From Girardinichthys multiradiatus (taxonomy: Eukaryota; Chordata; Actinopteri; Cyprinodontiformes; Goodeidae): a stretch of 64,000 nucleotides of DNA. The DNA lies in NCBI RefSeq assembly GCF_021462225.1, contig NC_061804.1, forward strand, positions 14,690,005 to 14,754,004, in the 5' to 3' direction. The number at the start of each line of letters is the position of its first letter. Position 1 is the first letter of the stretch. A program made the position numbers and the translations under genes. The notes beneath the pieces are model-generated. The model made no database searches. It was not told the origin of the DNA and saw nothing but the letters and a program-made list of their open reading frames with translations. Of the stretch, positions 48,291 to 62,653 are shown piece by piece.

Positions 48291-49454
48291 CCATTTCTAT
48301 GGAGTACAAAAATTTGCAGCTTTGGGTAAATAAGGCTCCAGTAGTTTGTTTTCCATACATAGACTCATGTAATTTGGTCTTCAGCTAAGCTGTGGTGCCA
48401 CAGATATTTTGGATATATTTAACAATTTCTCTTCTTAGAGAGACCATAAAACATTGCACATAAGAAGTTCAAAAATGCCTATCTTCCCTGTGGTTGGGTC
48501 GGCTCGAGGTTGGTTTATATTTACACCACACCAGAGTCTATTTGGAAGCAGACCCACTGGAAAAGTGGGTCTCGATCCGGACCAAGGGGGAAAACAAACT
48601 CTGGTCCGTTTAAACGTGGCAGGTGTGAATACACCCTGAATGATTGAAAATAATGGTTTTGTTATGCTTTGACACATATAACGTGTTTCAGATATGCTAA
48701 CATACCTGTCAAGATAAGAAAAAGTGAGAAAGGAAATACTTTTGTATTTTGTGGTGTTTGAATTCCTGGCCCTGTCAATATACATGAAGGAAGAAATAAT
48801 GTAAATGTGCTGTAACAAACACACCAGTAACATTTTCTCAAAGATTTTAAAAATACTTGTTTTCAATGTATATTTTCCAATAGTATGTAACTTTCAAATG
48901 CAGGAACCTAACGACACTTGATGCTTTCTGGAGAACTTAAACTATAACTTTAAAAGGATGTAAATCAGAGACATGTTTTCTGTTTTTGTGTGGTAGAAGC
49001 CAAACATCTCTAATGTGCACTGAGATTCCTAAATTAACTAGAACTGCATATTGAGTTGTTAAAAGCATCTGCAAACTGACAATATCTAAGTTTTTCCATT
49101 ACGAGGAATCCAAGAGGCATCTACATGCTCTTGAGGATTTACCCGTAGATAATCATTGTTGATGTAAAAGAGGCACACAACCAATGAAATACAGACACAT
49201 TTCCCCTAACGCACACATTTTCCGTTTCTCTTTCCGCTTGTTTGGAGAGACTTGTCAAGTCTCTGAAGATGTCATCTAATTGAGGCTCAGTCTATTGTTA
49301 ATAATTCAACCCCCCTGCAGAGCATAGTGTTAAAACAGTGACCAATCTGGAACCAGACCACACCAGATTTATTACTTTTGTCTAAAAGCAAACAAGCATG
49401 ACTTTGTAAAAAGCGTTTCCGTACTTTGCTCACATGAGGGAATTTGCATCATTT
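48291..49454. other. Intron sequence with a possible MITE-like block
   Basis: The GC-richer block at about 48495-48640 has CAGACCCACTGG...GTGGGTCTCG and GTGTGAATACACCCTG motifs and looks like a small repeat, but I could not define ends or a class. The remainder is featureless AT-rich sequence. Confidence 0.4.
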
Positions 49455-50175
49455 GTTCAATTCAAATCAATTCAGTTTATTTATATAGTGCCAATTCACA
49501 ACAAATATTGTTTCAAGCCACTTTACAAAAAACATTTATTCCAATCATACAGACAGGTGACTTAAACTGATCCTTTTTATGAAACAATGCAATTAAGTTT
49601 GGTTTAATATTCAAATTGGTTAAAAAGTTTGGTTCAAAAGCAGCATTCACTCCTCCTGGACAAGCATGCAGCTACAGTGGAGTGTTTCCTGCATTGTGTC
49701 ATTGACTTTGCTGTAATCCCTCAAACCGAGCATGCATGTAGCGACAACGGAGAGGGAAATTCCCCCTTAACAAGAAGAAACCTCCAGCAGAACCTGTCTC
49801 ACTGTGACGGACGGGGGGTTTGAGAAGACAGAGCATGCGCACAAAAAAAGAAACACAGAAACACTGATCCAGTAATACTTTCTATATTAAAGACAATGTA
49901 AAAGTCTGTAGTAGCTCCCTTAGTGGCTTCATCTAGGAGAAAAAAAACAGCAAAGCAGAAAGCTCTGATACAGTTTACAAAAGAGAGCATGTACAGTTAG
50001 TTCCATTAAAAGCACAACCAATGGCCATGTCTAGGAGAGAGGCAGGGTTAAACACTCAAAGAAGTGTATCATCTATAGAAGGAGGACATTAATTTATTGG
50101 CAGCATCAACTCAGCCGATGCCCCCCTCCAGGAAGGTGTCAAAGCTAACCAGAACGCCATTATCATGTAAAAGAA
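49455..50175 (-). mobile_element. L2-type LINE 3' end fragment, longer copy
   Basis: Tail TTTATTTATATAGTGCCAATTC, then CCTCCAGCAGAACCTG, and further CCTCCAGGAAGGTGTC at 50125-50141, all in the same order as in the 38764-39500 region of the larger L2 element. No ORF2 coding sequence included. Confidence 0.78.
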
Positions 50176-51383
50176 CATTTCTACCTTTCACTGCAAAATT
50201 TGAAAATAATCTGTAAAAAAGAAGTTGTTTTCAAAGTAAAAATGAAAATGTAGAATAGAGATGAAAGGACAAGATAAATAATGGTTAAAGCCTTTAGGAT
50301 TTATCTGGCCAGAACCAATTTATTAGTCTGTTCCATTTAGTACCTGAAACCTTGGGGCTTGTTGGGTTTTTATTTGGAAGAATTAAAATGGAAGTTAGAA
50401 ACTAAAGCAACTTCGAATATCATCTTGCAAAAATAACACCACTTATTTTCAAAGACTATTTTGAAAAAAATACAGTGAATTACTCTGATATAGAGCAGTG
50501 GAGAGGTAAACGTAGGCATAATAGACATATTTTCTGTCAGACCCTGCAGAAAAGGATTCATGTTTAGGCCCTTTCAAATAAATCTGTGCCAAAAAAAAAT
50601 ATTTTTTTTTTTTTTTCTCACATTCACTTTTGCGTTAAAAAGTTCAGATATATTTGGGACAAGATTTCCAAATCCAGTGCGCGTACAGTCATGCTGTTCT
50701 GAATTAACACTTTGTTTAAAATGCTATAACTAATAAAAACTAAACAGCTATAATTCAAAGATGAAAAAAACACACTTCTATCTTACATAAAAACATTACA
50801 ATGCTTAAAAGTAATTGAGTTAAAATGTTTTCAATACAGAGGCTAATATCAATACAAAACGGCTAATAAAAAAACAATCTGCTGATGCCATGTATTTTTC
50901 TGATTAAAAATGTGGTCCTTTGGCTTCACCTTAGGTGATGTTTGCTTTTCTCTTTTGGAGATAAAAAAAACAACAAACTGAGACAGTTTTTGGTGTCTTA
51001 CCACTCACACAGGGTGACAAATCCAATTTATTCTACGTTCACAATAGTCACAGAAATTCTTCATTATATCTTACACAAAACAAAGCAAAAAAACGATATT
51101 TAAAAAGGGTTTACTCAGTATCCCAATGTGATGGGATTGGTACGTATCTAAATACACATAAAAGGTTAGTGTTAACTAATCCATGGCTTTTTTTTGACAA
51201 CGCTAATCTACACAGCCATTGTCTTGACCATGAAGCCATTTGCCCATTGAAAAGATAAACTAATGTGACCAACAAGCTTACTTGACAATTGCAAACATGG
51301 AATACACAATAAAGGTTTTCACTATTTTTGGAATATTTGTGTTGTTATAGTTGTGTCTAATAAAATTTCATTCTTCTATAGAC
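50176..51383. other. Intron sequence, nothing recognised
   Basis: Strongly AT-rich with A/T homopolymers near 50590-50620. Confidence 0.4.
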
Positions 51384-51407
51384 TATATATATATATATAT
51401 ATATATG
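51384..51407. repeat. (TA)n microsatellite, short
   Basis: Twelve TA units. Confidence 0.9.
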
Positions 51408-54400
51408 CTTTAGTTCTCATTGTGAACTAAAGCACATTTTGTGGTACTAAATGTGCGTCCCTAATGTTTCCTATCTGCCATGCAGGCTGACATAGTGAAA
51501 AACATATTACATGGCTCTAAATATAAGGTGTAAAGGTGTAAGTACATTTTTTAGATCAAGTCCTGTAACGTCTTTCAAGTATTTATGCCACTTTTGATGT
51601 GCCCCTGTTTTGTATAGTGTGGACATATTGGAATTAGAGTGTTGGAATTAATATTGTTTTACTGCATCAAGACAGTGAATATGACATAACTGTCTCTTTT
51701 CTTCATTTGCTTTTCTTTGTATTTAGCCGTCTGATCACCTTGGACTTAAAGTTTAAGCCCCTATGAATGTCCCCTTTTTCCAAAACGTTTAGCAAAACAA
51801 CACAGCATATGGGGATGAATGGCACATCAGTGCAGATAAACTATCTGCATTACACAGCATGACGAAAAATAATCCATATCCTAAGTATCTGTGACATGTC
51901 AGAGTGGCACCTGGTTTAGCTGGTGATCACATTTTAATTCTATAATGTTAAGTACATAGGAAAGCGATGCTGCAGCAATATTTAATTTAAGATGGTCATA
52001 TCCCCAGGTCACTGAATTGCAAAGCAGATATACAATAGAGTGACTGAATATGAGTAAAATAAATTAGATTGTTGAAATGTGGATATCTAGCCATCATATC
52101 AAACAATACTGCTTCTTATCACGTTGTGTCACAATCAAAACGTTTTAACATTACTATGTTGCCATACCTCATCTGACTTACTGGTGACTCATCATCATCA
52201 TTGAACTCAGAATTATTATTAAAATGAAGTCCACCAATCAAAGTGCATCAGCAGGGAATGTGTACATCCGGAGGTTACATGCAAAGAAACACATTCTGAA
52301 GACATTCAGCATCCACTTGCCATTCCAAACTCTTTCTATCTGGAACTTATTTATTCAATTTCCATAGAGATGAGATGTGAATTACTTTCTACCGCTCTTC
52401 CAATCCGAAGCTAATGAATGCAGATGGAAAAGATGTTGATGTCATTTAAACAAACAACATCCAGCACCTGCACATCAAGCTGAATGTCTGTCCTTTCCTG
52501 CACTAAAATAGAAAACACAATTTCAATATTCATATTTCTCAGAGGAGTGCATAAATAACCAAATTATAAATCTGTCCTATTTATTTCCCTTTCTCCACTC
52601 ATCTGTGGAACTTTAAGAGCACAGACAGGAGCAAGCAGCCTGCTTAATGTTAAGTGGTGTAATTTGTTATCTATGGGTGTTGATAAATTAGCATTCCCTG
52701 TTGCAGTGATGTTTCCTATTAGTCATGATCTGGGAAAGCTTTTATTTCTATGATTACCTCTTTGCTCGGTCACCAGAGTGGAGGAGTGAGTCTACAAGGC
52801 TAATTCACAAATCAGATATTTTTTAAACAGTTTTTGGTGTCCATTATTCTAGGACGACGGAATAAGATTTTTTCTAATGTCATTAAAAATTAATAAAATA
52901 AGTGATTACTGAATCATTCCTGCCTCACGGTCATAAAACTAAATTATTCTATTTAATATAATTTGCCGTTCAAACCTTTCTGTTCGGGTTAATCCTGCAT
53001 TTGAACATGTAATTCACTTTTGTCTTTTATAAGTTCACCAAAGATCTTTCTAGTAATAATTCTCATTAAAAAAGCCAATTAAGTTCTGTATAAAACAAGT
53101 GTAGCTAAATCTCTCATCAGCTTTGTCGCAAATTGTTGTACAGAAGAAAAAGAATTTAAGCAATTATTAAGAAAAGCTTTTAACTAGATCTAGTCTAAAC
53201 TAAACCAAGTCCCAGTAGGCCATATTTCTAACTAAAGGTTTTATTAAGTAACTTCTCCCAATGTGGCAATGCAAAAATAAATAGGCTATAAAATCTTAAA
53301 CTTTAACTCACTTGGTATGATGACCTTTTGAACAATAAATGGCAGTTGTCAAGAAGCTAGAATTGTTTCTTTTTTGTATTCTGGTGTCTGGTGGCCTTTT
53401 CAACATAGTACTTTAAGTTCCATGGCAAGTGTATCATAAGTCCCAAACTAGTACGTGAAACTAAGGACACAGAATAAATATACAATTATCTTGCCATAAA
53501 TGCAACTCTGTGCACTGCTGCTTAAAAACCAACCAGATGAGTCTTCAAATTACTGGGTTACATGCCATTCTCTTCCATTGCCTTGGTGTGGACTGCTTTA
53601 AATGGAAGCTTTATCTAGTCATTTAATTGGCACCACAGGAAACGTCTTTGAATAAGGCTGGAGATCAGAGGGACATCTGTGATATGAACCAATTCACTAT
53701 TTTAACAGTAAAGTTGTTGTTTTTTTCTGTTTGTTTGTAGGTATGAGGTTCTTGGTTTAACCAACGTAGAAACTTAAATCTCAAGAATGTCATACGGGTT
53801 AGATTAAACGCTGTAAATTTATTTTCCTTCACAGTTTTTCATGAGACAAATTTTATAAAAATTTTAGCCACAAAACATGGGCAACATGATGTGTGTGAAT
53901 ATGTGTTAGCATCAACAAATCTGTCAAAATAATTTAACTAGTATAGCTAGTATTGATTTAAATGGCATTACACAGTAGTCTGTCACAAGATTCAACCAAA
54001 GTAATGAGGTAAACAAAATGCCAAATGTTAATGTGCTTCATTCTATTGAGAAGCAGTAAAACATGTCTTTTGTAGCTACCAAGTGGATGTCAGGTATTTG
54101 TGCTTTATAGACACAACTCCTCTGCTACTCAGATGGCACTGCTGTGTTTGTTTGTGGGTGTTATCTTTTGGTACAATAGACCAAACAATTGAACCAACAA
54201 TGGTGGAGGGCAATGTTTTAATGCATCGTTTTGCCTAGATGAATAGTGGATTTTGTTTTTGTGTTTTTATTTTTATATTGTTGAAAAATATAGGTTCCTC
54301 TAATTATTTATTGGGGTTACAAATCTATGCTTCTCCCAAAACAGGGGGGGTCTAGATAGTGGTTTGGGTGATATGACATTGTTAGACTTTTTTATTTACC

Positions 54401-54494
54401 GGTATTTATAGCGTTATTCTCCTATAAAAATATAAAAATGTCAAGTTAGATTCTAAAGTTAACAGTTTAATTTCTTAAAAATCTTTTATCTTAG
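51408..54494. other. About 3 kb of intron with no recognised feature
   Basis: This is the longest stretch in the window without an identifiable mobile element. AT-rich, no microsatellite of note. It could hold conserved regulatory sequence for the kinase gene, but nothing in a single sequence shows this. Confidence 0.4.
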
Positions 54495-54690
54495 GTTCCC
54501 TGGGTGGGCTCAGTTGGTAGAACAGGCACACCAGCAGAGGTTGTGGTCCTTAAAGTGGATGTCCTCGGTTAGATTCTCAGTCTTGGGCCATTTGCTGCAT
54601 GTCTTCCCCTTTTCTCTCCACCCTCTTTCATTTCAAAGTACTGTTCAGTAAAGGCCACTATCACTAAAACAAATCTTTAAAAAAGTTTTT
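54495..54690 (+). mobile_element. tRNA-like SINE relic
   Basis: An A-box-like GGCTCAGTTGGTAGAACAGG is followed about 40 bp later by a B-box-like GGTTAGATTCTC (GGTTCGATTCC in better copies). Then come GCCATTTGCTGCATGTC, a pyrimidine-rich stretch and AAAGGCCACTATC near the end. This is the head and body of a SINE common in fish. Internal promoter diverged. Confidence 0.72.
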
Positions 54691-55070
54691 TACTTTATAA
54701 AACTTTTACATATAAGAGATCCATAAGGCACCCTTTGCATCCATTCTCCAAAGACCCACACATTTCCTCTCTTTTTCTTAGAAAATGGGAGTACACATGG
54801 ACAAATAGTGCTTTTTCACTGAGAAGACGAAGACCACCAGGACCAACAGTGGTACTAACCGTTGCAATTCCTGCCCTTTAGTGTGTTTTTACAGTAAAAC
54901 AGAATTGTCTAACATAACATAATTTGTATTACTAGCTTGACTGGCTGTAACACAATACAGTTCAAGACCAAATTTTTTGTGTTATTTGGAAATAACCAGT
55001 GAGTAATCAGTAAAAGGACTATTTGTACTGAAAAGTGGGATTCGAAAGTGTGTTTAATATCGTCAATATA
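54691..55070. other. Intron sequence, nothing recognised
   Basis: Short AT-rich gap between the SINE relic and Tc1-D copy 5. Confidence 0.4.
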
Positions 55071-56675
55071 CAGGTCCTTCTCAAAAAATTAGCATATTGT
55101 GATAAAGTTCATTATTTTCCATAATGTAATGATGAAAATTTAACATTCATATATTTTAGATTCATTGCACACTAACTGAAATATTTCAGGTCTTTTATTG
55201 TCTTAATACGGATGATTGTGGCATATAGCTCATGAAAACCCAAAATTCCTATCTCACAAAATTAGCATATCATTAAAAGGGTCTCTAAACGAGCTATGAA
55301 CCTTATTTCATCCGACCAATAAAAGAAAAGTATTTTTAATACAAAAAACGTCAACCTTCAAATAATCATGTACAGTTATGCACTCAATACTTGGTCGGGA
55401 ATCCTTTTGCAGAAATGACTGCTTCAATGCGGCGTGGCATGGAGGCAATCAGCCTGTGGCACTGCTGAGGTCTTATGGAGGCCCAGGATGCTTCGATAGC
55501 GGCCTTTAGCTCATCCAGAGTGTTGGGTCTTGAGTCTCTCAACGTTCTCTTCACAATATCCCACAGATTCTCTATGGGGTTCAGGTCAGGAGAGTTGGCA
55601 GGCCAATTGAGCACAGTGATACCATGGTCAGTAAACCATTTACCAGTGATTTTGGCACTGTGAGCAGGTGCCAGGTCGTGCTGAAAAATGAAATCTTCAT
55701 CTCCATAAAGCTTTTCAGCAGATGGAAGCATGAAGTGCTCCAAAATCTCCTGATAGCTAGCTGCATTGACCCTGCCCTTGATAAAATACAGTGGACCAAC
55801 ACCAGCAGCTGACACGGCACCCCAGACCATCACTGACTATGGGTACTTGACACTGGACTTCTGGCATTTTGGCATTTCCTTCTCCCCAGTCTTCCTCCAG
55901 ACTCTGGCACCTTGATTTCCGAATGACATGCAGAATTTGCTTTCATCCGAAAAAAGTACTTTGGACCACTGAGCAACAGTCCAGTGCTGCTTCTCTGTAG
56001 CCCAGGTCTGGGGAATGCGGCACCTGTAGCCCATTTCCTGCACACGCCTGTGCACGGTGGCTCTGGATGTTTCTACTCCAGACTCAGTCCACTGCTTCCG
56101 CAGGTCCCCCAAGGTCTGGAATCGGCCCTTCTCCACAATCTTCCTCAGGGTCCGGTCACCTCTTCTCGTTGTGCAGCGTTTTCTGCCACACTTTTTCCTT
56201 CCCACAGACTTCCCACTGAGGTGCCTTGATACAGCACTCTGGGAACAGCCTATTCGCTCAGAAATTTATTTCTGTGTCTTACCATCTTGCTTGAGGGTGT
56301 CAATAGTGGCCTTCTGGACAGCAGTCAGGTTGGCAGTCTTACCCATGATTGGGGTTTTGAGTGATGAACCAGGCTGGGAGTTTTAAATTGCCTCAGGAAT
56401 CTTTTGCAGGTGTTTAGAGTTAACTCGTTGATTCAGATGATTAGGTTCATAGCTCGTTTAGAGACCCTTTTAATGATATGCTAATTTTGTGAGATAGGAA
56501 TTTTGGGTTTTCATGAGCTGTATGCCAAAATCATCCGTATTAAGACAATAAAAGACCTGAAATATTTCAGTTAGTGTGCAATGAATCTAAAATATATGAA
56601 TGTTAAATTTTCATCATGACATTATGGAAAATAATGAACTTTATCACAATATGCTAATTTTTTTAGAAGGACCTG
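55071..56675 (-). mobile_element. Tc1-like element, family D, copy 5 (defective, altered left repeat)
   Basis: TA on both sides, 1605 bp. About 36 bp at 55270-55305 (CATTAAAAGGGTCTCTAAAC and on to AACCTTA) are present only in this copy's left end. They are the inverse of its own right end near 56441-56478, so the inverted repeat is longer than in copies 1-4. Confidence 0.93.
55384..56346 (-). pseudogene. Tc1 family D transposase, copy 5, broken
   Basis: Starts MGKTA at 56346. A stop replaces Glu after KTQK near 56267. A 42-bp in-frame deletion near 56008 removes 14 residues between RIPQ and TWATEKQ. A TAG replaces the Gln codon after VKYP at 55834-55836. The DESKF, HDLAPAHSA and PDLNPIENLW boxes remain. 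Three lesions, so inactive. Confidence 0.92.
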
Positions 56676-58002
<1,327 letters not shown>

Positions 58003-58480
58003 CTCAGTAAATTGGAACACAATTAAAGTGAACATTTGTTTTAGTGATACAATCCCAAAATTGAAGCTTATATGTTATCTAGGCTCAAAACACAAAGAGT
58101 GATAAATGTTTATTTTAGTTAATATGGATCAGTGGGCTGACAAGTAAGGAATTACAAGAATTCAGTTTCTTAGAAAAAAAAGTACGATATATATCCTACA
58201 CAATCATGGAGAAGATTGCTGACTCCAGCAGATAGTCACTGGCACCCTCCAAAAGGAGGGTAAGGCATGAAAGCTGTTTGCTGGTGAAGCACGCTATTCA
58301 TAGTGTTGTATCCAATTATATTAAGGGAAAATGATTGGAAGAAAAAGGTGTGGTAGTAAATGTGCTCAAAAAACTTGAGTGAACTGTAAAATCTATTCAA
58401 GAGTTTTGGGGGTTTTACAAGGTGTGTACTGCGGCTGGAGTCAATGCTTCAAAAGCCCCACAGAGATGCACCAGCGCTTT
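58003..58480 (+). pseudogene. Tc1-like element relic with transposase N-terminus
   Basis: CTCTCAGTAAATTGGAACAC at about 58002 resembles a terminal repeat. From about 58205 the plus strand carries a decayed transposase N-terminus: blocks around GGCACCCTCCAAAAGGAGGG (58233-58252), GGAAGAAAAAGGTGTGG (about 58338) and CTGGAGTCAATGCTTCAAAA (58436-58455). The order matches the helix-turn-helix and linker of Tc1 transposases. The catalytic region is missing. Confidence 0.65.
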
Positions 58481-59483
58481 TATGCAATGCCACACTGATG
58501 TAGTAATTCATGCAAAATAAGCCTCAACCATGTAATTTGTGTAAAATAGTTGAACATGCTTTTTAGGTGGCAGATATTTTAGTGTTAAAAAATGTTTTAA
58601 TTGGTCTTATAGAATAATTAAGATATCTGACCAATTTAACAACAATAAAAAATTGAAACACATCACTCTATCTGTAATTAATCATTTGACATCCCGTTTT
58701 TGAGTTAAATAATTGAAATACACTACCTGTTCAATTGTATTCTGATTTTGTTAGATGTACCTGCATTTCCAATTTCTTTTAGATAAAACCACCCTACCAC
58801 TTTGCTCAGTGTTTTTTTCTCTTTCAAGAATTCAGCAAGATGTCTTAATACTTGCTCTATCCTTAGCAAATTTCAGAGGAAAATTGCATTTATGTGACCT
58901 ACTAAATCAATAAAAGCTAATACAAGTTCAATATAACAGTTTGACTAAACAAACAGTTGGGGTTTCCTACACTATATTCTCCAACAACACAGGAATAACT
59001 CTTAGAGCCAGGGTAATAAGAATTTATTTAAGTGTAATAAGCTAAAAAAGGACTTAAATTGCTTGGAAATTCAAATCTTTTGGTTGAGAGATTCACATAC
59101 ATTAAGCACATTTCTAACAACCTAATATGAGAGAAGTGAGCTCCCTTTCTCATCATTAATCCTAATGGTTAAGCCTTATTTAAGGCCACCATTTATCCCT
59201 TAATATCTGTCATGCTGTGTCAGGATTAAAATGTTCTCATTTTATGGTATTTTAAAACATGATCTGCACTTTCTATCTAAATTACAAGCACAATCATTGT
59301 TTTTAGAGTCAAATGAGGATAGAGAAGGCAAAAAATATATAATCTCTTTTGTGATTGCATCTGTGATCAAGAGATTATCTTGTATTCTGTTGAGATGGAC
59401 ACTGTCAGAAAGTGTTTTAATGGCCATCCCATACGCAGTGTTTGAAAGAAACTTAAATGGTGATTTTGAATAGCAACATTTTC
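58481..59483. other. Intron sequence, nothing recognised
   Basis: AT-rich, no motif. Confidence 0.4.
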
Positions 59484-59612
59484 AGTCAGTCAGTCAGTCA
59501 GTCAGTCAGTCATCTTCTACCGCTTATTCCATAGTGGGTCGCGGGGAAGCTGGTGCCTATATCCAGCAGTCTGTGGGTGGGTGGCGGGGTACACCCTGGA
59601 CAGGAATAGCAC
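59484..59612. repeat. (CAGT)n plus teleost interspersed repeat fragment
   Basis: Seven CAGT units lead into CTTCTACCGCTTATTCC, GGGTCGCGGGGAAGCTGG and GGGGTACACCCTGGACAGG. It is a truncated second copy of the repeat at 34701. Confidence 0.75.
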
Positions 59613-61009
59613 AAATTTCTATTCAGATAAATCGTCTTTCCTATTTAGCTGAGTTCCATTCAAATATATCAGAAAGTGAGTTTTTTTTAAACTCATTCTT
59701 AAAAAAAAATCTTAAAATTTGCTGAAAACAACAATATCTATGATGTAAATGTCTGTTTCATTGGTTTTGTGTTTAGCTATGCACCTTTCCTTGGGCAGTT
59801 TATTTTTCTTTTCAATAGAAAGTACTCTTAGCTCAGCGCCTCTGTGCTTAACCGTGTATTTTAGACAAGGCCACTGCTGCCTTTAACTGTGCGCAGTTTG
59901 TTTTTCTTTTTCATAGAAAATACTGCTGTTTCAGTGCTTCTGTGTTTAGCTATGTCTATTGCCTGCATAAAACCATCAAAAGAGCTAATACTGACATTAA
60001 CTATTTGTACTCCCTCTGATTTTCTTTCTCATGGAAAGCACTCATGACTCAATGCTTTAGCTGTTTGTTTTACTAGGTGAAGTCATTCACTGAGCTATTG
60101 CTGCCATTCATTTTGTGTACCATCTTTGTTTTAGAAAGCACTCCTGGGAAAGTGCTTCTTTACTTTTGGTCCTCCCAACTCCAAACCAGTTGCAGCAGAT
60201 CTTCCATTTGCTGGGAGTTTCTTCCCAGGTAAAAGGGAGTCATTTCATCACAGCACATGGGATTGCTGCAAAGTCAGCAATCTGCAAAGACTTAAAGCAA
60301 TGGGCTTTCTTACATAGGTGACTAATTAACAATTGGCAATAAGTGATCAACATAAAAATAAATTAAATTGACTGAATACACTGAAATAAGAAATAGTTGA
60401 TGGTTCAGAAATATGAACGAAAACTTTAGGAGAAGAGAGCAAATCAAATCGCATGTATACTTTGTGCATAACAAGCCATTAACTAATTAGGGCTATGGCA
60501 AAAAAGAACAACGGAAAGTGAGACTTTTGAAAAATGTATCCCTTGAAAAAAACGTTAATTATATTCCATCTCAATCAATATGTCCACTGTATATAGTCCA
60601 CAGAGGTTTTGGTTGGCAAGGAAACATCATCTTGGCTCAAACTCAAGACTCGGTAACCAAGGATGAGTTTTTTTGCCACGTTGGTAAACAACCCCTCCCT
60701 CTGGGAGATTCACAAATAAAGTGTATGTGGTGCTTTTCTGCACTGGATAGATGGGGATTGATTGAGCTGACTCTAAACTGTCTGCTAAGGCTCAGATAAT
60801 GCTGAGACCACGTAACATTTGATTGCCACTGACCCTCTAAATGTGGAAAGACAATCTTCCAGATGCCTTTTCAGAGGAAGCACACACATTTGGCAAAGAG
60901 TCTTCCAAACCAAGACACACATGCCTGCGGCACTGTTTGAGCTTTTCCTCCAATGTGTAAACATCACATGCATCATGAGATTTTTTACTACTGTCCCTGT
61001 AGCTGTGTA
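59613..61009. other. Intron sequence, nothing recognised
   Basis: Includes repeated short phrases around ATAGAAAGTACTC and CATAGAAAATACTG (about 59815 and 59915) that suggest an old tandem or dispersed repeat, but no class could be named. Confidence 0.4.
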
Positions 61010-62176
61010 CAGTTGACATCAGATGTTTACGTACACTTTCTAAAATGACCCATGACCTTTAATTCCACATTGTTTAGCGTTAACAAAACCTTTGCTATTT
61101 TAGATCAGTTGAGATTATCTTACATATTATTAGACTTACATAAAGAAACTCTGTACATTCTCCCTGACTTCAATACAACATTTCCTGGGAACAATATGTT
61201 TATTTAGATAAATATAGCTACTTGCCAACCCTTAAGAGGTAGTTATTAACAAGCTTCTGGAATGTAACAGATTAGGTATGTAACAACCTTTCATTTCAGA
61301 ACATGTTAGGCTGATACAAATTAGTTGGTTTCTTGGCACAGACCTGGCTTTTAAGCTCCATCCATAAGGGTTGAGGTAGGGGTCTGTTTAGCAGATTGAT
61401 GTTAGCTTGCTTTTTCCATTGATGAATCAGTTTTGAGGTGTCTGTTGTAATGCTCAGTGTCCAAGTCTGAATCATCTAGCTATTGTTTTGAAAAGAAGAG
61501 AATTTGAACGCAGTTTTCCTTCTCTATTATTGTTTCTACTTTAGGTGACAAACCAACACAGCAGATAGCATAACAGACCCTTAGCATTATACTTCAACTT
61601 GATGCCTACAAACATACTTTTCAATTGTGGTCGAATAGCTCAATCTTGGTCTCATTTGATCGTAAACGTTTTTATCCAGAAGCCATTTGGTTTCTGCAAA
61701 AGGTCTGTATCGGCAGCGGAAAGCTTTAATTAGCTGTCAGTGGAAAATCACTGTAATTAATAGAATTCAAGCCTTTAAAACACCAGTATTTGTGTAATTC
61801 ATCAATATAATGTGTTTAACTTAGTGAATTGAGCTACTGATATAATTGAAGTTCCTAATAATATACAATTTTTTTGAATTGGTCTGTACAACCAGTATGA
61901 TCCAGGAAGCTTGGTGATGACTGATAAAATTATGCAGTTTCTCTATAGTTTGCTATGTAAGTCCTTACTATGTGCATAGTATCTGTATGTTTAATATTCA
62001 GAAAATCTTCAATAAAAATAAACTTGTGCATTCAACTGTAGTTTTTAAAATTGCTGAAGTTGTAGTATAACCAATCCTGAAAAAAAAAATATTTCAAATA
62101 CATCTCTAAATTAAAATACGTCTAAGTTAATATGAAGGGCCAATAATCACTGTATGTAAACGTCTTAGCAGCACTG
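61010..62176. mobile_element. Sleeping Beauty-like Tc1 element, non-autonomous
   Basis: The left end CAGTTGACATCAGATGTTTA and the inverse of the right end CAGTGCTGCTAAGACGTTTA align well, with TA on both sides and 1167 bp between. The left TIR resembles that of salmonid-type Tc1 (Sleeping Beauty) elements. Inside, a short decayed antisense block (about 61625-61700, TTGGTCTCATTTGATC) recalls transposase coding sequence. No intact frame. Confidence 0.72.
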
Positions 62177-62584
62177 TAACGGCGCTGTGAGAGTGGACCT
62201 GCATGCAGATGGGAATGAGACAAAAACACAGAGGAATAAAGAATAACACTTGAGTCTGGTGAAGTGGGACAAAATGCAGATTAATCAGAAAAGTTGCAGA
62301 ACAGAAGAATTGCCTCCTTTTTTCTTAGAAGTCTCATTGAGTGCAACAGTGTGAGAGCAAAAGAGAGAACGTTTCAAACTGTAGCCCAAGATAAAAAAAA
62401 AAGCCTTTTGGTACACTAAAGCATGAGCTATACTACAGTTTGTGTTTACTGGACAGAAGCTGCTTTACTCTGTCGATTAATCTTTTGATTAACTGCCGTT
62501 GCCTCTGATCCTTCCTCTTTCTCCTCTCCTTTGTTTTTAGTCTGTTTTTCATTCTCTTTCTCTCTCCTTCATTCTACCTCTGCA

Positions 62585-62585
<1 letters not shown>
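62177..62585. other. Intron sequence, nothing recognised
   Basis: Mixed composition. Pyrimidine-rich just before the (CA)n tract. Confidence 0.4.

Positions 62586-62650
<65 letters not shown>
62586..62650. repeat. (CA)n microsatellite
   Basis: About 32 uninterrupted CA units. Confidence 0.97.

Positions 62651-62653
<3 letters not shown>

Noticed and set aside
48435..48866. 143-codon minus-strand open frame
   Set aside because: No motif. It crosses a block that looks like a small repeat.
59484..59512. CRISPR-like array in the (CAGT)n and other direct repeats
   Set aside because: The repeats are simple tetranucleotides without spacers, and the genome is vertebrate.
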